This document shows, piece by piece, positions 48,470-59,228 of a DNA stretch of 64,000 nucleotides; positions within the stretch are counted from its first letter, which is position 1, and each line of letters starts with the position of its first letter. The position numbers and the translations under genes were made by a program. Source of the DNA: Artemisia argyi (taxonomy: Eukaryota; Streptophyta; Magnoliopsida; Asterales; Asteraceae); NCBI GenBank assembly GCA_030686995.1, contig CM060703.1, forward strand, positions 112,250,361 through 112,314,360, in the 5' to 3' direction. The notes under the pieces are model-generated. The model ran no database searches. It was given only the letters and a program-made list of their open reading frames with translations, and had not been told where the DNA came from.

Positions 48470-51400
48470 TGTAACACCCCCAAAATCGGGTCCAGCGGAA
48501 GCATACGTGTATCTGGGGTGTAACTCAATTGATATCACGACACAAGTACAAAAATGGTTTTCACTTCAATTATATAGAATAAAATAGTTAAGTCGTAAAT
48601 GTTGAATTTACATTTTAAAAGTAGTGCGGAAGTAGGCCCTTAAAAATGGTTTAAAACGGTCCCCATATAACTAATCAGAGTCTTCTATGACCATGCCATG
48701 CCCTGCCAAAACCTCCTGTAGCGTGCCATAACTTAAAACCTGAAAATACATGCTAAAGTGTCAACACGAGGTTGGTGAGTTCATAGAGTTTGTTTAACAA
48801 GTAAAGCCTATAGAGAAAAGATCGCCCAGCAAAGGCATCGTAAATCCACTCAGTCGCAAGTCCCGCCATAAGAGACTTGTAACCTGTGTGTTTACAACCC
48901 ACTGCCAAAAGTATTAAAGTCTATGTGAACAAAAGTAATATTAGTATCCAATTTCCCAGATAAATATGGCAAAACGGCTATATAAATAATTCATTCAATG
49001 AGATCATATGATAAATCAGTCAAGCGGGAAAACCCGTAATAAGGTTGATGCAAAGGCATCGAACTTCAGTCAAGAAATGAAACAGTAATATTACGTTTGA
49101 CATCACAGCCAAGTGGGGAATACCACAATACGTTTGACATCACAGCCAAGTGGGGAATACCACAATATTACAATGAACATATAGGTCAATCAAGTAGGGA
49201 AACAGCAATACTACGTTTGACATCACAGCCAAGTGGGGAATACCACAATATTACGTTTGACATCACAGCCAAGTGGGGAATACCACGATACGTTTGACAT
49301 CACAGCCAAGTGGGGAATACCACAATATTACGTTTGACATCACAGCCAAGTGGGGAATACCACAGTATTACAATGGACATATAAGAACAATTGAGGACTA
49401 TGAGGTCATATAAACAAAGCTGACAATGTCGCCAGGTAAAATAATACTGACAATGTCGCCAGAGATCTAATACTGACAATGTCGCCAGAGATCTAATACT
49501 GACAATGTCGCCAGAGATCTAATAAGTACTAAAGTTTAAGAGACAAGTCACATGAGAAACAAGTAATCAAGCATACCAATGAAATGTAGGAAATCAACCA
49601 TATATATAGATAAAGCTGGAAATATTTGAGTAATCAACCAGGTAAAACAAGTAATGCGTTTTAAGTAAAACGAGCATGTATTCTCCCCCAAAGAGTTTAC
49701 CAAAACAATTGAAAAAGTAGGGGCTATGACTCACCTGGTGCGATAGCAATGACGACAAGAATGGATACACGGAAAATGAGGCACGATCTCTAACCGCAAC
49801 CTAATATGAGTAATAACGATCTACCTTAGATCACGACATAATGAAATGAATGCACGTGCACATGATGCCTATACCACTCGTAACTTGGAAACACTAGTTA
49901 TTGTCAAAGTAAAATAGTTTCCATACTTAGGAAAAATAAGTCCAATAGGAGTTATAAAAACTTGTCGTAGTATATCGTATAAAAATGTTAGTGTTATATT
50001 CCTCGTTTTTGAAAACCTTGTAACAATATCTAGAAGTCGCGTCATTTAACCTTTGGCGATACGGGTCTCGATCGATGAGAAAATCGACTCTTATTGTTGT
50101 TACTTGAAAGTATTATGTTCAACACTTAGAAAATTTCATTATAGTAAAAGCTGTCAAAAATATATAGTTTATCGGGTATATAGATGAGGTCGTAGTTTAT
50201 TCGTTATAAGTCTATTCGACGAACGGCCAATTGATTTGAAAAGCTTGCTGGAAGGTCTTGATTTCATAAAACTACGGCTCAGACTCAAACTGATCCGATC
50301 ATAAAGAAAAACAGCCGAGAAAGTGGTGTCTCGCAAAGACAGTTTTACGGCAAAATAATAATAGAAAAGCTGATGGAAATTTGTAAAAATCGTCTAAGTT
50401 CAAACGCTTGTATCTTTTTCGTTATAAGCTCGTTTTCTACGCTCTTTATATCCCCGGAATCGTGGGATGGCATACTAATATATTTTTGATAAATCGGGAC
50501 GGCTAAATCAAGTTTTAGGCCTCGAAACAGTCCATGAAAATCGTGGGACAGCAAGGTATTTTTCAGAAAATAGTTTTCGTCGTTAAAATTGAAAATAGTA
50601 TATCTTTTTCGTCGTAACTCGGATTTTATCCCCGTTTTCGGCCATAGTTCCGTATCGGAATGTATTTTCTAAATCTTTGGTCAAATATTACCCACAACCT
50701 ACTGAGTTGGCCACGTTTTCAAAATAAGGACAGCCACTTTTCTATTAGTGCCAAAAATGAGTTTTCTAGTTTGTAACTTGTCCCAAAACCAATCAAACCA
50801 CTTTCAATCACCACAAAACTAGTCTAATCCTACCATACACCTTCTTAGGGTGTCATGGGTTCCTAAACATCATAAACCAAGTAGATCTAACAAGGATCTA
50901 ACTATAATCACTTTCTAGGCTTCAAAAGTTATAAGTTTGTAAAATAAAGTGGTATAAGCTATCAAATGCATAAGATCTTGTATAAAAACCATATGAACAT
51001 AATAAGAACTTGATAAAATTAAGAAAATTAGTTTGACATACTTACTTTGAATGATTTAGGTGTTTGGATGAAGAAAACCTTATGATCCTTGAGTTTTTAT
51101 TCCAAAACCTTAACTAGATTATAACTAAGACTTGATTGAGCACTTGATTCTTGAAATAAAATGATTTCTTCTTCTTGTTCTTAATATGGCCGAATATAGG
51201 AGATGAAAATGGAGAGAATATGTAGCTAGTTTGCTTGTACCAAATGAGAAATGAAAGTATTAGATTAGTTGTAGATATTTTTCCTAGGATGGCATGATGG
51301 TAATTTAGTGGTCAAGTGGAAGAAAAAGAGGGGGGGGCTGGCGTGAAATGAGGAGAGGAGAAGAATATGTTGGAGCTTTTTAATGGTCTTGTCCCCTAGC

Positions 51401-52168
51401 TCAAGTATTGTTAGCTTAATTGGTGCATTGGGTGTTATCGGGTACCGAGTTAACTAAAAATAAATCGTGACGAGTTGAAGTAAAATATGATGAAGTTAAT
51501 TGGGACATAATAAAGTCATAAAACTTGTAAAAATATGTTGGGTACAAGTATTGAGTGTTTGGGTGATTATCGTTTAATTTCTACGAAAACTGTCGTAATT
51601 ATATTAGGCGTACGATACGAAATAAATAAATTTCCAAAATACCGGGTAAATGAATAATATAATTTTTATATTATTATTATGAGTATAAAAATGTATTGGG
51701 ATCATAGTCGGGAGTGTCGGACGTGTTAGCCACATTATAGTTCGCGTATTAGTGTTTATTTAAAATAAACATACGTAAATCGTTACTTATACCAAAAGTA
51801 TTAATTTAATTATCCTACGAGTGGAATAGTATGCAAGTGCCACAATGATAATATGAAGACTATTTCTAGTCCATACGAAGTGTCCCAATGATAATGCATG
51901 AATTCGCTCCTGAACCAATACGGTTACGCGAATTTTGAATACCCGTAAACTAAGTTTACGATGAAATGAGTAATGCACGTGAATAGTGGTTTTCTCTCGG
52001 AAATGAATAGTGTCAAGTGAATAGTAAAATTTCCGAATGTTTCTCGAAATGTCAAATTGACCTCAAAAACGATGAATAGTGATCGATGAATAGTAAATGG
52101 TGAATAGTAACTTGTGAATAGTAAATTGTCAAGGTTTGGAAAATGACCGGAAATTACGAGTTGTGACA
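48470..52168 (-). repeat. T6 5' LTR (right), 3699 bp
   Basis: Near-identical partner of 42243-45953; the same arrays at 49093-49364, 49420-49524 and about 51982-52127, donor-like motif at 49729-49736, G8 tract at 51330-51337. Confidence 0.96.
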
Positions 52169-52173
52169 TAACT

Positions 52174-52270
52174 GGCCAATTACGAAGTTCTTAATCTTAT
52201 CTGTTAGAGTCTTGGCGTGCTCACGAAGAAAGTCGTTGAGGGTGTCGGTAATAGTTTCGATTCGATTCTC
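52174..52270 (-). pseudogene. T5 ORF1 coiled-coil segment right of T6
   Basis: Minus-strand frame reads RIETITDTLNDFLREHAKTL then KNFVIG up to the T6 junction and continues in phase at 42237. This shows that T6 sits inside ORF1 and that the duplication is real. Confidence 0.65.
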
Positions 52271-52366
52271 ATGTCGGCAAGTCTATCTGCCAACAAGGGT
52301 ATAGTGTGATTGAAGTGGTGAATTAAATAGTTATTCCTAATAATCTAATCCCGAGTGATTTTTCAT

Positions 52367-53030
52367 TGTTCTTTCTAGCTTAACGTATCTGCTACTACAT
52401 TAGCTTCTTCTTTTTAATTGTTCTTTCCAGCTTAACGTATCTACTACTACATTAGCTTTTCTTGGGCGTAAACGTATCTCACAGTCATAATTGTTGAGTA
52501 GCTCTAACTAGTGGCGTCGTCTTGACTTGAGAAACAATTTCATTCTAAATGAAGATTGTTATTCTATTGTGTTTGGAAAATAATTATTGTTCACATTCTA
52601 TTGTTCCGAGGAAATCTATGGGGTAACTTACCCATATAGACAAAAAGTTTGTCTGTAACAGATATTTAACAATGAGGGTTTCGGATAAAAGTGATAGACG
52701 TAGAGAAGTTTGCTGAACTTCAGCTTTTGTTCTGGTGGAAGGTCTAAAGTCTTTCAGTTTATTTATGTTTCTTGACAAGTTGTCAAAAGAAGGCTTCGAT
52801 ACTAAGAGAACTATTTGGGGTTTTTCTACGCAACTAACTCCTATGTGGATGTAAATTCGAACTGTTGAAGGAACCTCTTTCCATTCTTAAAGCAAGTATG
52901 CTTTTCAAGCTTTTCCTTTACTCTTAAAGCAGGCATACGCGAAAACTCTCTATTTGGCTTTTTACTGGAATCAATAGGTCTAAACATAAGGTAGTGTTTT
53001 CACGAATTACTAAACGGGGGATCAAAATCT
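52367..53030 (-). pseudogene. RNase H fragment out of order within T5 ORF1
   Basis: At about 52440-52530 the minus strand gives LELLNNYDCEIRLRPRKANV and VVDTLSWKE, matching the end of T3 RNase H ([30 protein letters not shown]). It lies between the N- and C-terminal parts of ORF1, where pol does not belong. A roughly 50-base tandem duplication (TTGTTCTTTC(T/C)AGCTTAACG twice) at 52367-52465 marks its left edge. The rest (52540-53030) is unassigned. Confidence 0.55.
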
Positions 53031-53356
53031 TGTGCAGTAGCGGAGGGTGAAGCGAATGTAGGGGACACAGCCTATTCAGGGAAGGAAAATGGATTGGACT
53101 CGCTCTAGTAAGAAGTTCATGGATCTATTGCTAGAAGATAGTAGGTGGTGGTGGTATAGCACAGGTGGTGTAAGTGGTAGTGGCACAACTGATTCCGGTG
53201 GTGGTATGACTAGAGCTGGTAGTGATATAAGAAGAATTTGCTTCATACGGCTGAAGTTTGTCGAATTTTCCTATTTCGGTGAATTGGATCAGGTGATGTT
53301 ATAGGGGAAGCCTATAAATCCGATGACAAGACAATAGGGTGGGAATATGAAGACAT
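53031..53356 (-). pseudogene. T5 pre-gag ORF1, N-terminal part
   Basis: ATG 53356 begins MSSYSHPIVLSSDL, similar to the start of T3 ORF1 (MSSNPNTVILY) and about the same distance from the primer site. A TAG soon after and later frame changes break it. The middle is Ser/Thr/His-rich low complexity. Confidence 0.45.
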
Positions 53357-53569
53357 GGTATTTGTAATAATCCCGATTAGTAAAAATAAGTCATTAGCAT
53401 AATTATAACATGTTAACATATATACGAAAATCATGTAAAAGTAATGTCTCTACCAGATATTGGAAACACGTAGGCACGGAGGGCATAAGGTGGTATTTTG
53501 TAAAAGTGGTCCGTTTTAAAAGTGTAGTTATAGTCCAATGTTCAAAACACTTGGTTCTCTATAACTGTA

Positions 53570-53584
53570 GCTCTGATGCCAATC
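53570..53584 (-). promoter_or_regulatory. T5 primer-binding site, one change
   Basis: Sense-strand TGGCATCAGAGC where the usual site is TGGTATCAGAGC. Confidence 0.8.
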
Positions 53585-53785
53585 TGTAACACCCCCAAAA
53601 TCATCACGTCAGCGGAAGACTTAAAATGTCAGCGGAAGACTTAAAATGTCATAGTGGTTCATATAATATGTCATGCATATAAAAAAAAAATTGTTCCCCG
53701 TAAAAATGGTATTTAAATAACGTAACGTTCTTTTATTCAATTATTGATATTTACTAATCGCATGGGAAAATTACGGGAGGTTACA
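53585..53785 (-). repeat. T5 5' LTR (right), 201 bp
   Basis: Partner of 39801-40002; followed by TAACT and then T1 LTR sequence. Confidence 0.93.
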
Positions 53786-53790
53786 TAACT

Positions 53791-54777
53791 CATTTCCATC
53801 AATTAAACATCTTCGTATCTTTACAGCCCTACTATGCTGTCCAAAACTAACTCATTGTTTAACATGTTTTATAACCAAATCTCTTTCACTAATCATCATA
53901 CTATTATTAACCAATGATCCTAACATGTTTAACATCATTAATTTATAGAAGTTTAGAAACCCTAAATCTATCATACTTAATATTACATGAATTCCAATAA
54001 TTAATCAAATAATTGAACACAAGTTTTAAGGATTTTACCTTGATTCTTGATTTTTGCTTCACTAGAAAAACCCTAACTTTTTCCTGCTTCTCCTCCTCTC
54101 TTGGTTCGACTGGATATCCCAAAAAGAAGGTTATGGGTCGTTCTCTATGGTTATATGGGTGGGGTGTTGGGCTTCTTTGGGTTAGACTAGGATTCCTTAT
54201 TGCTAGGAATTGTATTTGGGCTCAAATTGGGTTTCCTTTTTCCCCTTATTCCCCCTTCTAGCCGATTTTACTATATACATACACATCTTTTTATTTTTTT
54301 TAATTTAATTAAATATTACACTTAAAACCTTGCATTTTGTTATTTTATAAAAGCCTATACCGAAACCTAACGTCTTACGCGATAATTCTTCATTTTACGA
54401 CAAACCGGAAAAATTATCATTTTCAAAACAAAGTTTTCAAAAATAAAATTTCACACTTTCTATAAATATAACCCACAAAAATAACCTCCACGTAACTTAC
54501 CAACGCCCAAACACTTGAACAAAGACTTGTTACGCAAAACAACAAAACACCAAAAACTCTACAATTAATTTTCATACCACAAAGGTGATCAAAATGAACT
54601 TATCACAAAATCAACATCACCCACTCACAAAGATAACACCACACCAAGGGATTTAGTGCCAACACATGTACTTATCACTCATATACCAAAAATATATCAC
54701 TTAGGACACACCAAACAAACGTCAATCGAGTCATGACTATCAGTTAAATTGACCTGTTAAAAACCACGGTTGTTACA
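53791..54777 (-). repeat. T1 5' LTR, right segment after T5
   Basis: Continues T1 LTR exactly where 39800 stopped and matches 1349-2330. Ends GGTTGTTACA at 54777. Confidence 0.9.
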
Positions 54778-55640
54778 ATTATCACTTGAATGAATTAGAA
54801 CATTTTTTTTTAAAATAGATTAACCCTTAAAAAATACATGTTCTGATTTTTAGCATTTTATGAGTAGATCGATTGATTCTTTTTAGCAATCTCTAACTTT
54901 TTACAAGCTGTACGACACTTTTGTTTAATTCTAGAATAAATTACACCATTAGTCCCTAAACTTATGCCGGATTTCATATGACATACAAAAATGGGAATTA
55001 TTGCCTTTTTGGTTCATGATCTCGAAAATATTATGCCGCTAGTCCAAAAATCTAAAGCTCATTAGTTGTGCCAGTTATCTCGGTCCTCACGTGTGCTGCA
55101 CATGAGGGCAGTTTGGTTAGAATATTTTGTTTTGGCATCTTCTTCTGTCGTTGCAATTGTGCATAGTACTGTTACATATGTACTTTTTGTACTTCTATTC
55201 ATTTTTTTTTGTCAAAAATCTTTTTTGTGTTTGTACTTTACATTGTATTCTTTATTTTCAGATTTATATTCATCTAATCCATAGTTACACACATCCACTT
55301 CCTCTCTTTCACTTGTAGAAAATCTACTTATGTCTGTATCCATTATTTTTGTGATTTGCTTTGTGTTCTCTGAAAATTAACAAGTTATAAGTGTTGAATT
55401 GCTAGTTGATTTTTAGAGGACACGAACAAATCACAAAAAAAAATGAAAGATACGCTGGGAATTGGACTCTATTAGCTGGGTTTCATACGACAGATCTGAA
55501 AACGGGTAATCTGATATTATTTTTGTGTTTGTTTGTTTGTCCATTTTTTTTGTTGCTTTAAAAGTTGAAGTTAAATTTACTTTCAAGTTGATTTCTTGTT
55601 AATTTCTAGTTGCACAAATTCAATCAAAAAGAACATAAAA
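54778..55640. other. Unassigned DNA right of T1
   Basis: Holds a segment at about 54948-55150 beginning AAATTACACCATTAGTCCC, a style common in plant intergenic repeats, but I find no inverted ends. Plus-strand ORFs 55066-55318 overlap in two frames and look accidental. Confidence 0.4.
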
Positions 55641-55684
55641 CACTTCAACTCAAATGGAACAGGTTTTATCAATATTAATTATTC

Positions 55685-56215
55685 TTATTCAAACAATTGA
55701 CAATTAAATTTTGGGGATTTTTCGGGATCATATAACAAATGTAAGTTGTCATAGTCTATTGAATCCAAATACTCATTATCTATCGAGTATTCGGTTTCCT
55801 CATAAGCAATATCTTTGCATTTTCTCTTTGCCAAAATCTTCTTCCAATTGTTTTTACTTGTACGCTTACTTCTTACTTTTTCTTTCATAGCTTTTCTTTA
55901 ACACTCTTCACATGTTTTTCTTTTTACCTTCTTTTTTTGTTCAAAGTACCAATTAGCACAAGTTTTTGCATCCTCACTTGGTTCGATTTTTTTCTTACTG
56001 TCACAAAAAAGTATGCATTAAGTATACTATTCATAATATAAACATATACCAAATGTACAACAAATGATAAACATATACCAATTGGTTCGATCGTTTCTTC
56101 ACTTGATCATGCTCTTTTGCATCATAACTTTCATAAGAACAATTTGAATCACCACTTGAGTCAGAAATTGATGAACAATTTGATCATGCTCTTTTGCATC
56201 TTTGGTTTAAAATTG
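55685..56215 (-). pseudogene. Small unknown gene fragment, possibly two exons
   Basis: Minus-strand frame 55888-55685 (67 codons, Lys-rich then acidic: KNNWKKILAKRKCKDIAYEE, ending KFNCQLFE) extends upstream through one TAA near 55897 into CANWYFEQ and KRKTCEEC to about 55992, giving spaced Cys pairs. A separate acidic Ser/Asp stretch at 56200-56086 (SDSSGDSNCSYESYDAKEHD) could be an earlier exon: a GTATATG donor near 56085 and a GTAAG acceptor near 55992 keep phase. The exon junction lies in a short direct repeat (ATCGAACCAA), so a duplication is an alternative. I do not know the protein. It may be a host gene fragment or a transposon ORF. Confidence 0.35.
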
Positions 56216-56219
56216 GAAG

Positions 56220-56280
56220 TTTTTTTTTTTTTTTTTTTTTCTTTTTTATTTTTTTATTTTTTTTATTATTTTTTTTTTGA
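56220..56280. repeat. T-rich run on the plus strand
   Basis: About 60 bases nearly all T. Could be the poly-A tail of a minus-strand retroposon lying to its right, or simple low-complexity DNA. Confidence 0.8.
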
Positions 56281-57797
56281 AAACAACTAATACCCTATAA
56301 AAAGAAAATTTTGTGTACGAAATTGAAGTCACCAAAGTTAAACGGAGACGTAGAAAATCACAAAAGAAACGAATTAATTAGCCTCACGCTCGGGGAGGTC
56401 CTTCCAAAAAAATCTTCACAACGAAATAGTATCTCATGACTCGATCCCGACAAACTTGGATAGCCCCAGGCTCTCTAATAGAACATAAATCATAACAAAT
56501 CTAATCCAACGAATGCGAAACAAATACGTAATAGATGACAGATGATAGATGATAGATGGAATCCTATGAGGAGATACACGAAACACATATACCTACAAGG
56601 CAAACATAGAGATAGTACTAAGCAATAAATCTTCATCAACTCCTACCAAATTCTGAACGGATAAAGGAACTTGCCAAGTCGGAGGAGCAAAAATCGAATC
56701 ATCAAACATATCAAGAGTCGCATAAAGAGATGGATAGTAAATTCTTACTTACAATCATAATCACAAATCAGAGTATCAAAACTTATCAGAAGGCATAACA
56801 GAATAGGTAGAATAATCGTACGGATAAGAATGACTCCAAGATCTAACGTGTCAGAAACTAAAGCTTCCTCAAATGCCAAGACTTCTAACTCCTCTATACC
56901 TCTTCTGGAAGTGTGAACCAAAATGCGAGCCTTTGTCACGATCACTGCAAGTGCGCCATTGAGCTTGAATAATCTTCTGTCGAAAGAAATCTCTGCCGAT
57001 CTTCCAAGCAAGCCGTCCTAGTCAAATGCTCTACTATAACTCCACTCGTGTTGTCCTTCCTGTCTGTGCGCGGGAATCACCAATGTAGTCACCACCGTCT
57101 TCATACCATACCCGTTCTGCTCCTGCTTCAAGACTCTATAAATATTAGTACAACTAAGATGAACAGAGTTGATAGAACTATGTGCTTCACTTCAAGCTGC
57201 TTCCTTCTATCTTCTAACATAGCTAATCTTTCACCACCTTGCTCCTGAGCTTCTCCATGCCTGCCACTCTTCATGCGTCGGATTGTTCACCTCCTATGGT
57301 TCTAGATGTATATATGCATAACCAGAAATCATTCCGTGTTGCATGAGAACATAGCTAGGTCTCCTCCTGAAGTGAAAACAAATCTCTTTCCAACTCTTTA
57401 AAATTCTTCTCTCGTTATTCATCCCACAACAGTTACTCTTCGAAAACATCACATAGAGCCTCTTCTGACGTAGAAATGTCAACACAAAGTATGAAGATGA
57501 TCCTCGTGTTTCTCTTTCGTCTTTGAACACACCAATATGTCATATTATAGCAAACTTTCCACGTATTCATGAAATACACGATTTATCAATTTCATAGGAA
57601 CAATCAGAGTAGTAGCCAATACAATTGGCATCACTTATACTCATAAAGATCATAACGAATACGAAAGGAAATTCTAGGAATAGCTCGCTCCTTCACACAA
57701 AACATGATACGATATAGCTTTCAAAAATCAATCCACAACTTCATATTATCATCATTCTTCTCCCCGAATAAAACAAAAGCACATCAAAGATATACAC
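56281..57797. other. Unassigned DNA between the T-rich run and T7
   Basis: No family motif in any frame, including the 88-codon minus ORF 56745-57011 and 57294-57530. ATAG/ATGAT short repeats near 56528-56560. Probably decayed transposon. Confidence 0.4.
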
Positions 57798-59228
57798 TGA
57801 TGCGTGGGAATTGCACCAGGCTTTACCTCTCGAGAAGCTTACAACCCCCACCAGGCAGTGTACCTGATCGTTGTAGTATAGTATAGTGACAAGTACCGGG
57901 GGATTGATCGTTCAAATCAGGAATAGTGTGGCTAGGATTAGAAAGCCTAAAAACTAGGTCTAGAGGTGAGGGATGATTCTTTTTGTATTTTTATATTTTT
58001 ATAAAAACAAGTAAAATCTCGGGTTTTGGAAGAGTGGGCGGAATTAGTTGCTAATCAACTAACCTAATAACTAAAGATGCAATCAAAATCAAATAACAAA
58101 AATGTAAATAAAACTAATTAAACTAGTGGTGTGAACAATAAATGGGAAAATTGTGTTTACTTAGATTTCATTACTCCCTTGATATCTTTTACAGGTTGAT
58201 AGTTTGTGACAGTTGCGTGGATGACGGGTTATATTCCTTAATACCAATCGTGGGGTGGCGTACGTACTTCCCCATCTCTATAAGCTCCTACTTCACTCCT
58301 ATGTCGAGCCTGCAAGAAGCTCCTAACATGGGATCACTAGAATTCGCTCAGGCATTAATTACAACCATAAAAACCTAGTACGCATTGGTTCATGTTTCTT
58401 AAGACGTTCAAGGTTACACTATGGAAGTCTGCCAGTTTTCTTAAGCCTAACATCGAAATCATTCATCCATAACAACTATAAACAAGCAATCAACCTTTAA
58501 TCAACATCTAGGTTTCATTACATCTAAGCAAACACACAAGAGATCTAGCCTAGCATGTTAAAATCAAGACAAGCGTAAGATATATTCAAACAACACATAG
58601 ACATATTGAATGAATTGAAAGGATACTTATCTTAATTGAACATGAAAGGTTTCAAGGGGTGAAAACCCTTGAAAATACTGTAAAAGTCGAGCTAGGGTTT
58701 ATTCAAGTCGTCCTTAATATTCTCCTCTCCTTTTGAATGAAAATTACAAAGACTATATATAGATTTCCTAAGGTGACGGCGTCAAGAAGAAAATTCTGAC
58801 GCCGTCAACCCGCCGCCCATAATAAAATCGGATTACCTAGATCCAGATCTGACACCGTCAAGAGCATTTCTCGTCTCGGCCGTCACGTGTTAAGGGGTCA
58901 TGACGGCCTTGGTGACGCCGTCACGCCCTAATGCAAAAGTGTTCTGGACCGTCATGGACTCCATCCTCTTCACCTCTTGTTTTTCCTCTTGACGCCGTCA
59001 TTAAGATACTTGTGACGCCGTCAGGTTCTGTTCCCAGCAAGGAAAATTAAGACTTTGCCGTTTTCTTCACTTTCACGCTCCAAAAATGTCCAAAATGCTT
59101 CCTTTTCCAGAATTCACTCCAAAAGTACCTAAAATCACAAACGGAATGATTTAGGGCAATATTTGATCAAATAAATTCAATTCTGGGCTTAAATGACCCC
59201 CTAAAAACGGATCATTTTCGCCTCATCA
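57798..59228 (-). repeat. T7 3' LTR
   Basis: Starts TGATGCGTGGG, ends CCTCATCA. Lacks 12 bases near 57829 that T4 has (GGGATCTCGAGA region). TATA at 58762-58753, TGACGCCGTCA-type array at 58773-59025 with different spacing and extra half-sites compared with T4. Confidence 0.92.

Larger units (their letters stand above)
42243..52168 (-). mobile_element. T6: very young non-autonomous gypsy-type element, 9.9 kb, 3.7 kb LTRs
   Basis: LTRs 42243-45953 (3711 bp) and 48470-52168 (3699 bp). By eye they differ only in a G20 against G8 tract, which accounts for the whole 12-base length difference, and at two substitutions (44054/50281 and 44656/50883). Target duplication TAACT at 42238-42242 and 52169-52173. 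Primer site next to the right LTR, so minus orientation. The 2.5 kb interior has only decayed integrase pieces. Recent movement without its own proteins points to help in trans, plausibly from T3-like elements whose LTRs are related. Confidence 0.95.
39801..53785 (-). mobile_element. T5: Ty3/gypsy element with ~200 bp LTRs, pol mostly deleted; contains T6
   Basis: LTRs 39801-40002 and 53585-53785 both start TGTAACACCCCCAAAATC and end GGAGGTTACA. Target duplication TAACT at 39796-39800 and 53786-53790, confirmed by the empty site in the left T1 LTR. A primer-site relic adjoins the right LTR, so minus orientation. Without T6 the element is about 4.1 kb: ORF1 pieces, a stray RNase H fragment, gag, and an integrase-tail remnant. 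The LTRs differ by about one base, so the insertion is recent although it cannot code for pol. Confidence 0.92.

Noticed and set aside
56745..57011. 88-codon minus ORF as a host gene
   Set aside because: No motif, no exon signals, surrounded by decayed repeat.
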